NCBI RefSeq assembly: GCF_900590885.1
Contig: NZ_UUON01000050.1
Span: 310,001 to 374,000 of the forward strand
DNA: 64,000 nt
From: Pseudomonas viridiflava
GTDB taxonomy: Bacteria; Pseudomonadota; Gammaproteobacteria; Pseudomonadales; Pseudomonadaceae
Reading direction: 5' to 3'
The notes beneath the pieces were generated by a model. It was not told the origin of the DNA, did not search any database, and saw nothing but the letters and a program-made list of their open reading frames with translations. How positions within the stretch are numbered: the first letter of the stretch is position 1; every line of letters starts with the position of its first letter. A program made the translations under genes and the position numbers. Positions 33,273 through 40,564 of this stretch are shown here, piece after piece.

Positions 33273-34670
33273 TCAGAACGGTAATTGGAGATCAGGGGCA
33301 ACACGTTTCAACTGGGCGTGGAACACGTCCTTGATGCGCTGCAACTCAGCCTCGGTATCCGCCTCGAAACGCAGGACCAGCACCGGTGTGGTGTTGGACG
33401 CGCGAACCAGGCCCCAGCCTTTGGCGTAATCGACTCGCACACCATCAATGGTGGTCAGGTTGGCGCCTTCGCCCCATTGCGCATCGTGCAGTGCGTCAAT
33501 GATGCTGAATTTGCTCTCCTCGGTCACATGGATATTGATCTCTGGCGTAGAAATATCATTCGGGAAGGTCTGAAACAGCTCCTGCGCCGTGGATTTTTCC
33601 TTGCTGAGGATCTCCAGCAGACGCGCGGCACTGTAAATACCGTCGTCAAACCCGAACCAGCGTTCCTTGAAGAACACGTGACCGCTCATTTCACCGGCCA
33701 ACAGGGCGCCGGTTTCCTTCATTTTCTTTTTGATCAACGAGTGACCGGTCTTCCACATTAGCGGACGGCCGCCGTATTCCTTGATCAGCGGCGTGAGGCG
33801 GCGGGTGCACTTCACGTCGAAGATGATTTCGGCGTTGGGATTGCGCGCCACTACGTCACGTGCGAACAGCATCAGCAGGCGGTCGGGGAATACGATCTCG
33901 CCGGTCTCGGTCACCACACCTACGCGGTCGCCGTCACCGTCGAAGGCCAGGCCTACATCGGCGCCGGTTTCCTTGACCTTGGCGATCAGGTCCACCAGAT
34001 TTTCTGGCTTGCCTGGATCCGGGTGGTGGTTGGGGAAGTTGCCGTCAACCTCGCAGAACAACGGGATTACTTCGCAGTTCAAGGCTTCGAGCAGTTGCGG
34101 CGCGATCACACCGGCCGCGCCGTTGCCGCAGTCCACCACCACTTTGAGGCGGCGTGCGAGCTTCACGTCACGGGTGATTTCGTCAGAGTAGCGCTGCAGG
34201 ATGTCGACTTTAGTGATGCTGCCGGTGCCGCTGGTCAGGTCGTTGGTCTTCAGGCGGGTGTGCAGGGCCTGGATCTGTTCGTTGGCGAGGGTGTCGCCGG
34301 CGATGACGATCTTGAAGCCGTTGTAGTCCGACGGGTTGTGGCTGCCGGTGAGCATCACCCCGGATTTGCCGGCCAACACGTTGGCGGCGTAGTACAGCGC
34401 AGGCGTCGGCACCAGGCCCACGTCGCTGACATGGCAGCCGCTGTCGGCCAGGCCCTGGATCAGTTGTTCCACCAGTTCGGGGCCGGATAGGCGACCGTCA
34501 CGGCCGACCGAAACGTTCGGCTCACCCTGGGCCAGGCTCTGTGAGCCGATGGCGCGGCCGATCCAGTAGGCGGTTTCGGCGGTCAGGGTCTTTGGCACTA
34601 CGCCACGGATGTCGTAGGCGCGAAAGATGCTGTCGGGGAATGTCGGGGCTACTCGGGCTGCGGTACTCAT
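33273..34670 (-). CDS. algC: Phosphomannomutase/phosphoglucomutase AlgC
   Basis: AlgC converts mannose-6-P and glucose-6-P to the 1-phosphates for alginate, LPS core and other polysaccharides. The start MSTAARVAP gives 465 residues, close to the 463 of P. aeruginosa AlgC. The phosphoserine loop is intact in MLTGSHNPSDYNGFK, metal binding in AFDGDGDRVG, and the sugar-binding loop in GEMSGHVFF. A GGAG sits before this start, so the in-frame ATG six codons earlier is less likely. Confidence 0.96.
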   Translation of the reverse strand: MSTAARVAPTFPDSIFRAYDIRGVVPKTLTAETAYWIGRAIGSQSLAQGEPNVSVGRDGRLSGPELVEQLIQGLADSGCHVSDVGLVPTPALYYAANVLAGKSGVMLTGSHNPSDYNGFKIVIAGDTLANEQIQALHTRLKTNDLTSGTGSITKVDILQRYSDEITRDVKLARRLKVVVDCGNGAAGVIAPQLLEALNCEVIPLFCEVDGNFPNHHPDPGKPENLVDLIAKVKETGADVGLAFDGDGDRVGVVTETGEIVFPDRLLMLFARDVVARNPNAEIIFDVKCTRRLTPLIKEYGGRPLMWKTGHSLIKKKMKETGALLAGEMSGHVFFKERWFGFDDGIYSAARLLEILSKEKSTAQELFQTFPNDISTPEINIHVTEESKFSIIDALHDAQWGEGANLTTIDGVRVDYAKGWGLVRASNTTPVLVLRFEADTEAELQRIKDVFHAQLKRVAPDLQLPF

Positions 34671-34789
34671 CGCGGGGGGAAACTCCATCTGAAGGGGGCA
34701 AGGCGGGCCTTAAAGTGGCTGGCCGGCAGGCTCAAACTGAAGGGTATGACGACGTTTTCGGCAGAGAGTTCGTGGTGCGCAAATGCCAT

Positions 34790-34812
34790 CGGAGCCTGGG
34801 CTCCGTCTTTTT
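34790..34812 (+). terminator. Orphan plus-strand intrinsic terminator between algC and dut
   Basis: CGGAGCC, TG, GGCTCCG and then TCTTTTTG is a textbook intrinsic terminator read on the plus strand. The genes on both sides (algC and dut) are on the minus strand and no plus-strand gene ends here. No T tract follows on the minus strand. It may mark the end of a small RNA. Confidence 0.75.
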
Positions 34813-34933
34813 GTTGGCGTAATGCATTGATTTCTCTGGGGAAATCTCGCTTGGAAAATCCGCGCATTCTTCATCCTGAAAAGCCCTGCGGGGGCGTCAG
34901 TCGGGCAAAAGCGCCCGGCCAGATTCAGCTTAG

Positions 34934-35389
34934 TCAGTGGCTGCCGGAATGCCCAAAGCCACCTGCACCGCGTTGTGTTTCATCAAATTCCGAAACCAGT
35001 TCGAAATGCGCCTGCACCACCGGTACGAGAACAAGCTGGGCGATGCGCTCGCCGACCGCGATGTTGAATGCGGTCTGGCCACGGTTCCAGCACGACACCA
35101 TCAGCTCGCCCTGGTAGTCCGAATCGATCAGGCCCACCAGGTTGCCAAGCACGATGCCGTGTTTGTGGCCCAGGCCGGAGCGCGGCAGGATCAGCGCGGC
35201 CAGGCCCGGGTCGCCGACGTAGATCGACAGGCCGGTAGGGATCAGGAGGGTCTGGCCCGGCTCAAGCACGGTGTCTTGCTTGAGCATGGCGCGCAGGTCC
35301 AGGCCCGCGGAGCCAGGGGTGGCGTAGGCCGGCAGTGGGAATTCGGTGCCGATGCGTGGGTCGAGGATCTTGGCTTGCAAAGCGTGCAT
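34934..35389 (-). CDS. dut: dUTP diphosphatase
   Basis: Dut hydrolyses dUTP to dUMP, keeping uracil out of DNA and feeding thymidylate synthesis. The 151 residues contain the dUTPase motifs STPGSAGLDLRA (here ATPGSAGLDLRA), PRSGLGHKHGIVLGNLVGLID, ERIAQLVL and the C-terminal RGAGGFGHSG arm. It follows coaBC by five bp on the same strand, a conserved pair. Confidence 0.97.
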   Translation of the reverse strand: MHALQAKILDPRIGTEFPLPAYATPGSAGLDLRAMLKQDTVLEPGQTLLIPTGLSIYVGDPGLAALILPRSGLGHKHGIVLGNLVGLIDSDYQGELMVSCWNRGQTAFNIAVGERIAQLVLVPVVQAHFELVSEFDETQRGAGGFGHSGSH

Positions 35390-35394
35390 GGAAA

Positions 35395-36603
35395 TTAAAC
35401 CTGGTTCAGCCGTTGGGCGATAAAAGAGATCAGCTGGCGGGCAATCTTGCCCTTGCTGGTCTGGGCGAAAAGGGTGGCGTGCAGCTCGCGGTCGATCACG
35501 CTGCAGGCGTTTTCCTCGCTGTTGAAGCCGATGCTCGGGTTGGCGACATCATTGGCAACGATCAGGTCGAGGTTTTTGTCTTTCAATTTGCGTGCGGCGT
35601 AATCCAGCAGGTGTTCGGTCTCGGCGGCGAAACCGACGCTGAACGGACGGTCCGGACGCGTGGCGATGGTGGCCAGGATGTCCGGGTTGCGCACCATTTG
35701 CAGGAGGAGGCCGTCGCCGCTCGTAGGATCTTTCTTGAGCTTTTGCGGGGCAACCACTTCCGGTCGGTAGTCTGCTACCGCTGCCGAAGCGATAAACAGA
35801 TCGCAAGGAATGGCTGCCTCACAGGCCGCCAACATGTCTCGGGCGCTGACTACGTCGATTCGCGTGACGCGATCGGGGGTCGGCAAATGCACCGGGCCGG
35901 TGATCAATGTAACGCGTGCGCCTGCCTCAACCGCCGCTTCCGCCAGGGCAAAGCCCATTTTTCCTGAGCTATGGTTGGTGATGTAGCGCACCGGGTCGAT
36001 GTTTTCCTGGGTCGGGCCGGCGGTGATCAGTACGTGCTTGCCGGTCAGGGCCAGGTGCTGGAAGCACTCGGCGGCGCACAGCGCCAGGTCGGTGGCTTCG
36101 AGCATGCGGCCCATGCCCACGTCGCCGCAGGCCTGGCTGCCGGACGCCGGGCCGAACACCTTGAGGCCACGGCTTTGCAGCAGTTGCGTGTTGGCTTGGG
36201 TGGCCGGATCGCGCCACATGGCCTGGTTCATGGCCGGGGCGATGGCGACGGTGGCGTCGGTAGCCAGTACCAGGGTGGTCAGCAGGTCATCGGCGATGCC
36301 TTGGGCCAGGCGCGCGATCAGGTCGGCAGTGGCCGGGGCGATCAGCACCAGGTCGGCCCATTTGGCCAGTTCGATATGGCCCATGGCGGCTTCGGCGGCC
36401 GGGTCCAGCAGGTCCAGGTGAACCGGGTGGCCGGACAAGGCCTGCATGGTCAGCGGGGTGATGAACTCACTGCCGCCACGGGTCATGACCACGCGCACTT
36501 CGGCGCCCTGGTCAAGGAGCCTGCGGACCAGCTCTGCGCTCTTGTAGGCGGCAATGCCGCCGCCGACGCCGAGAACGATGCGTTTCCGATACAGACGCTG
36601 CAT
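35395..36603 (-). CDS. coaBC: Bifunctional phosphopantothenoylcysteine decarboxylase/synthase
   Basis: CoaBC carries out two steps of coenzyme A synthesis. The 402 residues split into an N-terminal flavin-dependent CoaC decarboxylase (IVLGVGGGIAAYKSAELVR, PAMNQAMW, and the catalytic cysteine in GSQACGDVGMGRM) and a C-terminal CoaB synthase (ITAGPTQENIDPVRYITNHSSGKMG). The length is normal. It is divergent from radC and followed by dut. Confidence 0.97.
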   Translation of the reverse strand: MQRLYRKRIVLGVGGGIAAYKSAELVRRLLDQGAEVRVVMTRGGSEFITPLTMQALSGHPVHLDLLDPAAEAAMGHIELAKWADLVLIAPATADLIARLAQGIADDLLTTLVLATDATVAIAPAMNQAMWRDPATQANTQLLQSRGLKVFGPASGSQACGDVGMGRMLEATDLALCAAECFQHLALTGKHVLITAGPTQENIDPVRYITNHSSGKMGFALAEAAVEAGARVTLITGPVHLPTPDRVTRIDVVSARDMLAACEAAIPCDLFIASAAVADYRPEVVAPQKLKKDPTSGDGLLLQMVRNPDILATIATRPDRPFSVGFAAETEHLLDYAARKLKDKNLDLIVANDVANPSIGFNSEENACSVIDRELHATLFAQTSKGKIARQLISFIAQRLNQV

Positions 36604-36746
36604 TGGTTTGCCTTTCCAGTTCAGTGATGCCAGTTCAATGGCGCGTGCGATGCCCCCTCCCCAGGTGAAATCGCATGCAAAAAAGAGGGCCTACGATAAC
36701 ACAGCGCCTGCCGGGCAACAGCGGCGCACATGCACACGGAGGTGGG

Positions 36747-37421
36747 ATGAGTATTCGCGATTGGCCTGTGGCGGAGCGTCCACGGGAGAAGCTTCTGGAG
36801 TGGGGCGCGGCTAGCCTTTCCGACGCCGAGCTATTGGCGATTTTCCTGCGGACCGGGGTTTCCGGGCGCAGTGCGGTCGACCTGGCACGGCACCTGCTGG
36901 CGCAGTTCGGCGGCCTGCGCCCATTGTTGGACGCCAGCCAGACCCTGTTCAGCCAGCAACTGGGGCTTGGTCCGGCGAAGTTTGCGCAGTTGCAGGCGGT
37001 GCTGGAAATGTCCAGGCGCCACATGGCCGAACGGCTGCGCGGTGATTCCGTGCTGGAAAGCCCGGTGGCTGTGCGTAATTACCTCAAGGCGCTGTTGCGT
37101 CATGAGGCCCACGAGGTCTTCGGCTGCTTGTTCCTCGACTCCAGGCACCGGGTGCTGGGCTTCGAGGCCATATCCCAGGGTACGATCGATGCCGCCATGG
37201 TGTACCCGCGGCAGGTGGTGAAGCGTGCACTGGCTTACAACGCGGCGGCGCTGATCCTGTGTCACAACCACCCATCGGGCAGCCTGGAGCCGAGCGCGGC
37301 TGATCGAAAATTAACCAAAGTCCTGCAGAAGGCCTTGGAAATGGTGGACGTGCGGGTGCTCGATCACATCATCGTGGGCGATGGTGACCCGCTGTCGATG
37401 GCGGAATATGGGTGGATGTAG
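36747..37421 (+). CDS. radC: RadC family protein (JAMM fold)
   Basis: The 224-residue protein belongs to the RadC/YicR family, whose function remains unclear despite its name. It has a helix-hairpin-helix-like N-terminus and a JAB1/MPN domain with the metal motif HNHPSG plus a following aspartate. The ATG at 36747 has a GGAGG site and gives the family start MSIRDWP; an upstream in-frame ATG would lie in the divergent promoter region. Confidence 0.95.
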   Translation: MSIRDWPVAERPREKLLEWGAASLSDAELLAIFLRTGVSGRSAVDLARHLLAQFGGLRPLLDASQTLFSQQLGLGPAKFAQLQAVLEMSRRHMAERLRGDSVLESPVAVRNYLKALLRHEAHEVFGCLFLDSRHRVLGFEAISQGTIDAAMVYPRQVVKRALAYNAAALILCHNHPSGSLEPSAADRKLTKVLQKALEMVDVRVLDHIIVGDGDPLSMAEYGWM

Positions 37422-37443
37422 GCCCGCCCCATCGGGGCGGGCC
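37421..37443. terminator. GC-rich hairpin between convergent radC and solute-binding gene
   Basis: GGCCCGCCCC and GGGGCGGGCC with a three-base loop form a strong stem right at the radC stop, seven bases from the end of the opposing gene. There is no T tract, so the termination role is inferred from position. Confidence 0.5.
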
Positions 37444-37449
37444 GCAGGC

Positions 37450-39042
37450 TCAGGGTTTGACGCTGACCTTGGAGAAATCCTGGCGCCCGAACGGGCTCAC
37501 CTGGTACCCCTCGACATTCTTGCGCGCCAGGGCAAACGCGGTCGGGTGCGCCAGCGGCAACCACAGCGCCTGCTGCTGGATCTGCGCCTGGGCCTGTTGA
37601 TACAGCTTGCTGCGCACGCCTTGCTCGCTGGTGGTCTTGCCGGCGCTGATCAGCTTGTCCAGCGCCGGGTCGCAGTAGCGGGCGAAGTTGGTGCCGGACT
37701 TGACCGCCGCGCAGGAGAACTGCGGGGTCAGGAAGTTATCCGGGTCGCCGTTGTCTCCGGCCCAGCCCATGAACAGCAGGTCGTGCTCGCCGGCTTTGGC
37801 GCGGCGAATCAGCTCGCCCCATTCGATCACGCGGATCTCTGCCTGGATGCCGACCTTGGCCAGGTCCGCCTGCAGCAATTGCGCGCCGAGATTCGGGTTG
37901 GGGTTCAGCAGGCTGCCGGTAGGGCGGGTCCAGATGGTGGTCTTGAAGCCGTCCTTGAGCCCGGCGCGGTCCAGCAGGGCCTTGGCCTTGGCGAGGTCCT
38001 GTGGATAACCCGGCAGGTCCTTGGCGTAGCTCCAGGTGTTGGGCGGGTACGGGCCGTTGGCGGCCACGGCGGTGCCTTCGAAGACGGCCTTGAGGTAGCT
38101 GGCCTTGTCGAAAGCCAGGTTGATCGCCTGGCGCACTTCGGGCTTGTCCAGCGGCGGGTGCTGGCTGTTGATGGCTACAAAAGCGGTCATGAACGCTGCG
38201 GTTTTTTCCACCTTGAGCGCCGGGTCTTTTTCGGCCTCGCCCACATCCAGCGGCTTGGGCGACAGGGCGATCTGGCACTCATCGCGCTTCAGTTTCTGCA
38301 AGCGTACGTTGGGGTCGGTGGTAATCGCGAAGATCAAGTTATCCACAGCCGGTTTGCCGGCGAAGTAGTCCGGGTTGGCCTTGTAGCGAACCACGGCGTC
38401 TTTCTGGAAGCGGCTGAAGATGAACGGCCCGGTGCCGATCGGCTGGCTGTTGAGCTTTTCCGGGGTGCCGGCCTTGAGCAGTTTGTCGGCGTATTCGGCC
38501 GGGTAGATCGAGGCAAAGCCCATGCTCAGGGCGGCGAGGAAAGTGGAGTCGGCGTGATCCAGGGTGAAACGCACGGTCAGCGGGTCGAGGGCGTCGATCT
38601 TCTTGATCAGCGCGGGCAATTGCAGGGACTGCGCATGGGGGAAGCCACTTTGGGCGATCTTGTGCCACGGGTGCGCCGGGTCGAGCATGCGCTCGAAGCT
38701 GAAGCGCACGTCTTCGGCAGTCAGGGTGCGGCTTGGGGAGAAGTACTCGGTGCGGTGGAATTTCACGTCCGGGTGCAGTTTGAAGGTGTAGGTCAGGCCA
38801 TCCGGCGAAACGTCCCAGCTGTCTGCCAGGCTAGGCACCAGCTTGCCGCTGGCGGCGTCGTAATCCACCAGGCGGTTCATCAGCACGTCGGCCGAGGCAT
38901 TGGTGGTGGTCAGCGAGTTGTATTGCACCACGTCGAACCCTTCGGGGCTGGCCTCGGTGCAGACGCTCAGGTTGCTGGCGGCAGAGGCCAGCGGGGCGAT
39001 AAAGAGAGGGGCTAGCAATAGCGGTAGGGCAGCGAGGCGCAT
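37450..39042 (-). CDS. ABC transporter substrate-binding protein, family 5 (DppA-like)
   Basis: This 530-residue periplasmic protein has a signal peptide ending ASA and the family-5 peptide-binding fold. Typical elements are CTEASPEGFDVVQYNSLTT, DVRFSFERMLDPAHPW and DLLFMGWAGDNGDPDNFL. The likely ligand is a di- or oligopeptide; the exact one cannot be read from sequence. No permease or ATPase genes lie beside it, so it must use a transporter encoded elsewhere. A homologue occupies the same spot (next to rpmB) in P. aeruginosa. Confidence 0.9.
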   Translation of the reverse strand: MRLAALPLLLAPLFIAPLASAASNLSVCTEASPEGFDVVQYNSLTTTNASADVLMNRLVDYDAASGKLVPSLADSWDVSPDGLTYTFKLHPDVKFHRTEYFSPSRTLTAEDVRFSFERMLDPAHPWHKIAQSGFPHAQSLQLPALIKKIDALDPLTVRFTLDHADSTFLAALSMGFASIYPAEYADKLLKAGTPEKLNSQPIGTGPFIFSRFQKDAVVRYKANPDYFAGKPAVDNLIFAITTDPNVRLQKLKRDECQIALSPKPLDVGEAEKDPALKVEKTAAFMTAFVAINSQHPPLDKPEVRQAINLAFDKASYLKAVFEGTAVAANGPYPPNTWSYAKDLPGYPQDLAKAKALLDRAGLKDGFKTTIWTRPTGSLLNPNPNLGAQLLQADLAKVGIQAEIRVIEWGELIRRAKAGEHDLLFMGWAGDNGDPDNFLTPQFSCAAVKSGTNFARYCDPALDKLISAGKTTSEQGVRSKLYQQAQAQIQQQALWLPLAHPTAFALARKNVEGYQVSPFGRQDFSKVSVKP

Positions 39043-39323
39043 GTTCGGGTTCCTTTGCAGATCGAAGGCCCATCTGCGAGTGCAGTCTGGAAAAGTCCTA
39101 CCGTAGTGGTCTGATTGATAAATGACTAGCCCATTTTTGCCTGTGCTTTTGCGTCAAATGCTGTTTTGATGGCGCCTCAGCGCGTTTTGCCGTGCGCATT
39201 CCTGTGCGGGCGGGCGCTGTAAATCATTCTGTGCGACGAGCGGTCGGCTGTTACAGCGGCCCCTCCTGGCAACGGTTCGGGCGTCTGTCGCCGAGATTTA
39301 CGCCAGTAAAAACACACGGGCTG
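39043..39323. other. Intergenic stretch between solute-binding gene and rpmB promoter
   Basis: The 458-bp gap from 39043 to 39500 holds no convincing coding sequence. Its first 280 bp show no motif that could be assigned. The remaining part is the rpmB promoter and leader, listed separately. Confidence 0.5.
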
Positions 39324-39352
39324 TTGTTGCACCTGGGTCTTTCTGGTATAAA
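39324..39352 (+). promoter_or_regulatory. Sigma-70 promoter of rpmB-rpmG
   Basis: TTGTTG and TATAAA are separated by exactly 17 bp. The promoter predicts a leader of about 140 nt before the rpmB ATG, unusually long for a two-gene ribosomal operon. Confidence 0.72.
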
Positions 39353-39456
39353 GCAGCGCTCTTTTCTAGGGGCCCGGTTCCTTCACTGTAGGTGTAGCCG
39401 GTAAGACCCTTAAAGAAACGCGGCGCCTGGCGCCAAATGACTGAGAGATTAAGCGG

Positions 39457-39480
39457 CCAACCCATGCCGGGTTGGGCATG
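39457..39480 (+). promoter_or_regulatory. Mutually exclusive hairpins in the rpmB leader
   Basis: Two stems compete here. CCAACCC pairs with GGGTTGG (loop ATGCC), or CATGCC pairs with GGCATG (loop GGGTTG). They share bases and cannot form together. The element ends about eight bases before the AGAGGG ribosome binding site of rpmB. Confidence 0.45.
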
Positions 39481-39500
39481 TGGTTTTAGAGGGCTGAGGC

Positions 39501-39734
39501 ATGTCGAGAGTCTGTCAAGTTACCGGTAAGGGTCCGGTGACTGGGAATAACATTTCCCACGCAAATAACAAAACCCGTCGTCGTTTCCTGCCGAACCTGC
39601 AGCATCACCGCTTCTGGGTTGAAGAAGAGAAACGTTTTGTTCGCCTGCGTGTATCTGCCAAAGGCATGCGTATCATCGACAAGCGTGGCATCACTGTCGT
39701 GCTGGCCGAAATCCGCGCCGCTGGCAAGATCTAA
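39501..39734 (+). CDS. rpmB: 50S ribosomal protein L28
   Basis: L28 is a 77-residue large-subunit protein. It starts MSRVCQVTGKGPVTGNNISH and contains NKTRRRFLPNLQ, both highly conserved. AGAGGG seven bases upstream fits a ribosome binding site. rpmG follows 11 bp later. Confidence 0.98.
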   Translation: MSRVCQVTGKGPVTGNNISHANNKTRRRFLPNLQHHRFWVEEEKRFVRLRVSAKGMRIIDKRGITVVLAEIRAAGKI

Positions 39735-39745
39735 GGAGCTCTATC

Positions 39746-39901
39746 ATGCGTGAATTGATTCGAATGATCTCTAGCGCCGGTACTGGTCACTTCTACACTA
39801 CCGACAAGAACAAGCGTACTACCCCGGACAAGCTCGAAAAGAAAATGTTCGACCCGCGCGTTCGCAAGCACGTGATCTACAAAGAAGGCAAAATCAAGTA
39901 A
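39746..39901 (+). CDS. rpmG: 50S ribosomal protein L33
   Basis: L33 is 51 residues long, starting MRELIRMISSAGTGHFYTTD and ending in YKEGKIK. It lacks the CxxC zinc motifs of the zinc-binding L33 form, so it is the zinc-independent type. AAGGAG lies upstream of the ATG. It is the second gene of the rpmB-rpmG operon. Confidence 0.97.
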   Translation: MRELIRMISSAGTGHFYTTDKNKRTTPDKLEKKMFDPRVRKHVIYKEGKIK

Positions 39902-39919
39902 TTGATTTTCCTCCTTATG

Positions 39920-39954
39920 AAAAAGCCCGTCTCTCACGAGACGGGCTTTTTTTT
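39920..39954. terminator. Terminator after rpmG
   Basis: AAAAAGCCCGTCTC and GAGACGGGCTTTTTTTT with a short loop form a strong intrinsic terminator on the plus strand. The A tract on the other side would also serve the opposing cupin gene. Confidence 0.93.
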
Positions 39955-39970
39955 GCCTGCGATTTGCTGA

Positions 39971-40333
39971 TCAGGCTTTCTGTTCGAACACCACGTAGAT
40001 CTTGCGGCATGGCTCCAGCACTTCCCAAGTGCCGCTGAACCCGGCGGGAATCACAAAGCGGTCGCCGGCGCGCAAGGTCTTGGCGTTACCCTCGGCATCG
40101 CGCAGCACGGACACACCTTGCACAATCTCGCAGTATTCGTGCTCGGTGTAGTTGACCTTCCACTGCCCGACTTCACCTTCCCAGACCCCGGCGCTCATCT
40201 GGCCGCACGGGCTGTTGTAGTGGTTGTAGAGGGTTTGCTCGGGGTCGCCCTTGAGGATTTTTTCCGCGGCAGGGCGGTAGCGGTCGGGGGCGGTGCTGGC
40301 TTGGCTGAAGTCGACGATGTCCTGGATGCTCAT
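39971..40333 (-). CDS. Cupin domain protein
   Basis: This 120-residue protein is a single-domain cupin of the type with WEGEVGQWKVNYTEHEYCEIVQG and LRAGDRFVIPAGFSGTWEV. The family often includes (S)-ureidoglycine aminohydrolase-like or sugar-related proteins, but the substrate is unknown. It is convergent with rpmG and divergent from the aldehyde dehydrogenase. A shared 20-bp palindrome in the divergent promoter region hints at common control with that gene. Confidence 0.85.
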   Translation of the reverse strand: MSIQDIVDFSQASTAPDRYRPAAEKILKGDPEQTLYNHYNSPCGQMSAGVWEGEVGQWKVNYTEHEYCEIVQGVSVLRDAEGNAKTLRAGDRFVIPAGFSGTWEVLEPCRKIYVVFEQKA

Positions 40334-40375
40334 GTGCGTGTCCCGTCTGGCCTGCGGTTGGAGAGCCCAAAGTCT

Positions 40376-40395
40376 ATGTTTATTAAAATGAACAT
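40376..40395. promoter_or_regulatory. Near-perfect 20-bp palindrome between cupin and aldehyde dehydrogenase genes
   Basis: The arms ATGTT.ATT and AAT.AACAT form an inverted repeat that fails only at one pair per arm and the centre. Its right half, AATGAACA, equals the end of the E. coli PuuR site as remembered from the literature. It is a candidate operator for the PauR/PuuR-like regulator encoded at 51905. Confidence 0.5.
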
Positions 40396-40564
40396 CGCAA
40401 GGGCGTTTACCGCCGTTATGTCAAATATATTGAAACACCCCCAGCCGCTGGTTTAGGGTGGCAGCTGCCTTGAGCCGAACAGCAGGCTGGCCGGGCAAAG
40501 AATTCTTTGAGGCTGCCGGGGGACATCGCCTGGCCCTTGTATTCAACAAGAGGAGGACACTCGC

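Noticed and set aside
34689..34933. The ErsA small RNA at the algC-dut gap
   Set aside because: ErsA is known to regulate algC but its gene lies near polA in P. aeruginosa, and nothing here was recognised as that RNA. Only an unnamed small-RNA candidate is proposed.
39971..40333. Cupin protein as part of the rpmB-rpmG operon
   Set aside because: It is on the opposite strand and separated by a strong terminator.
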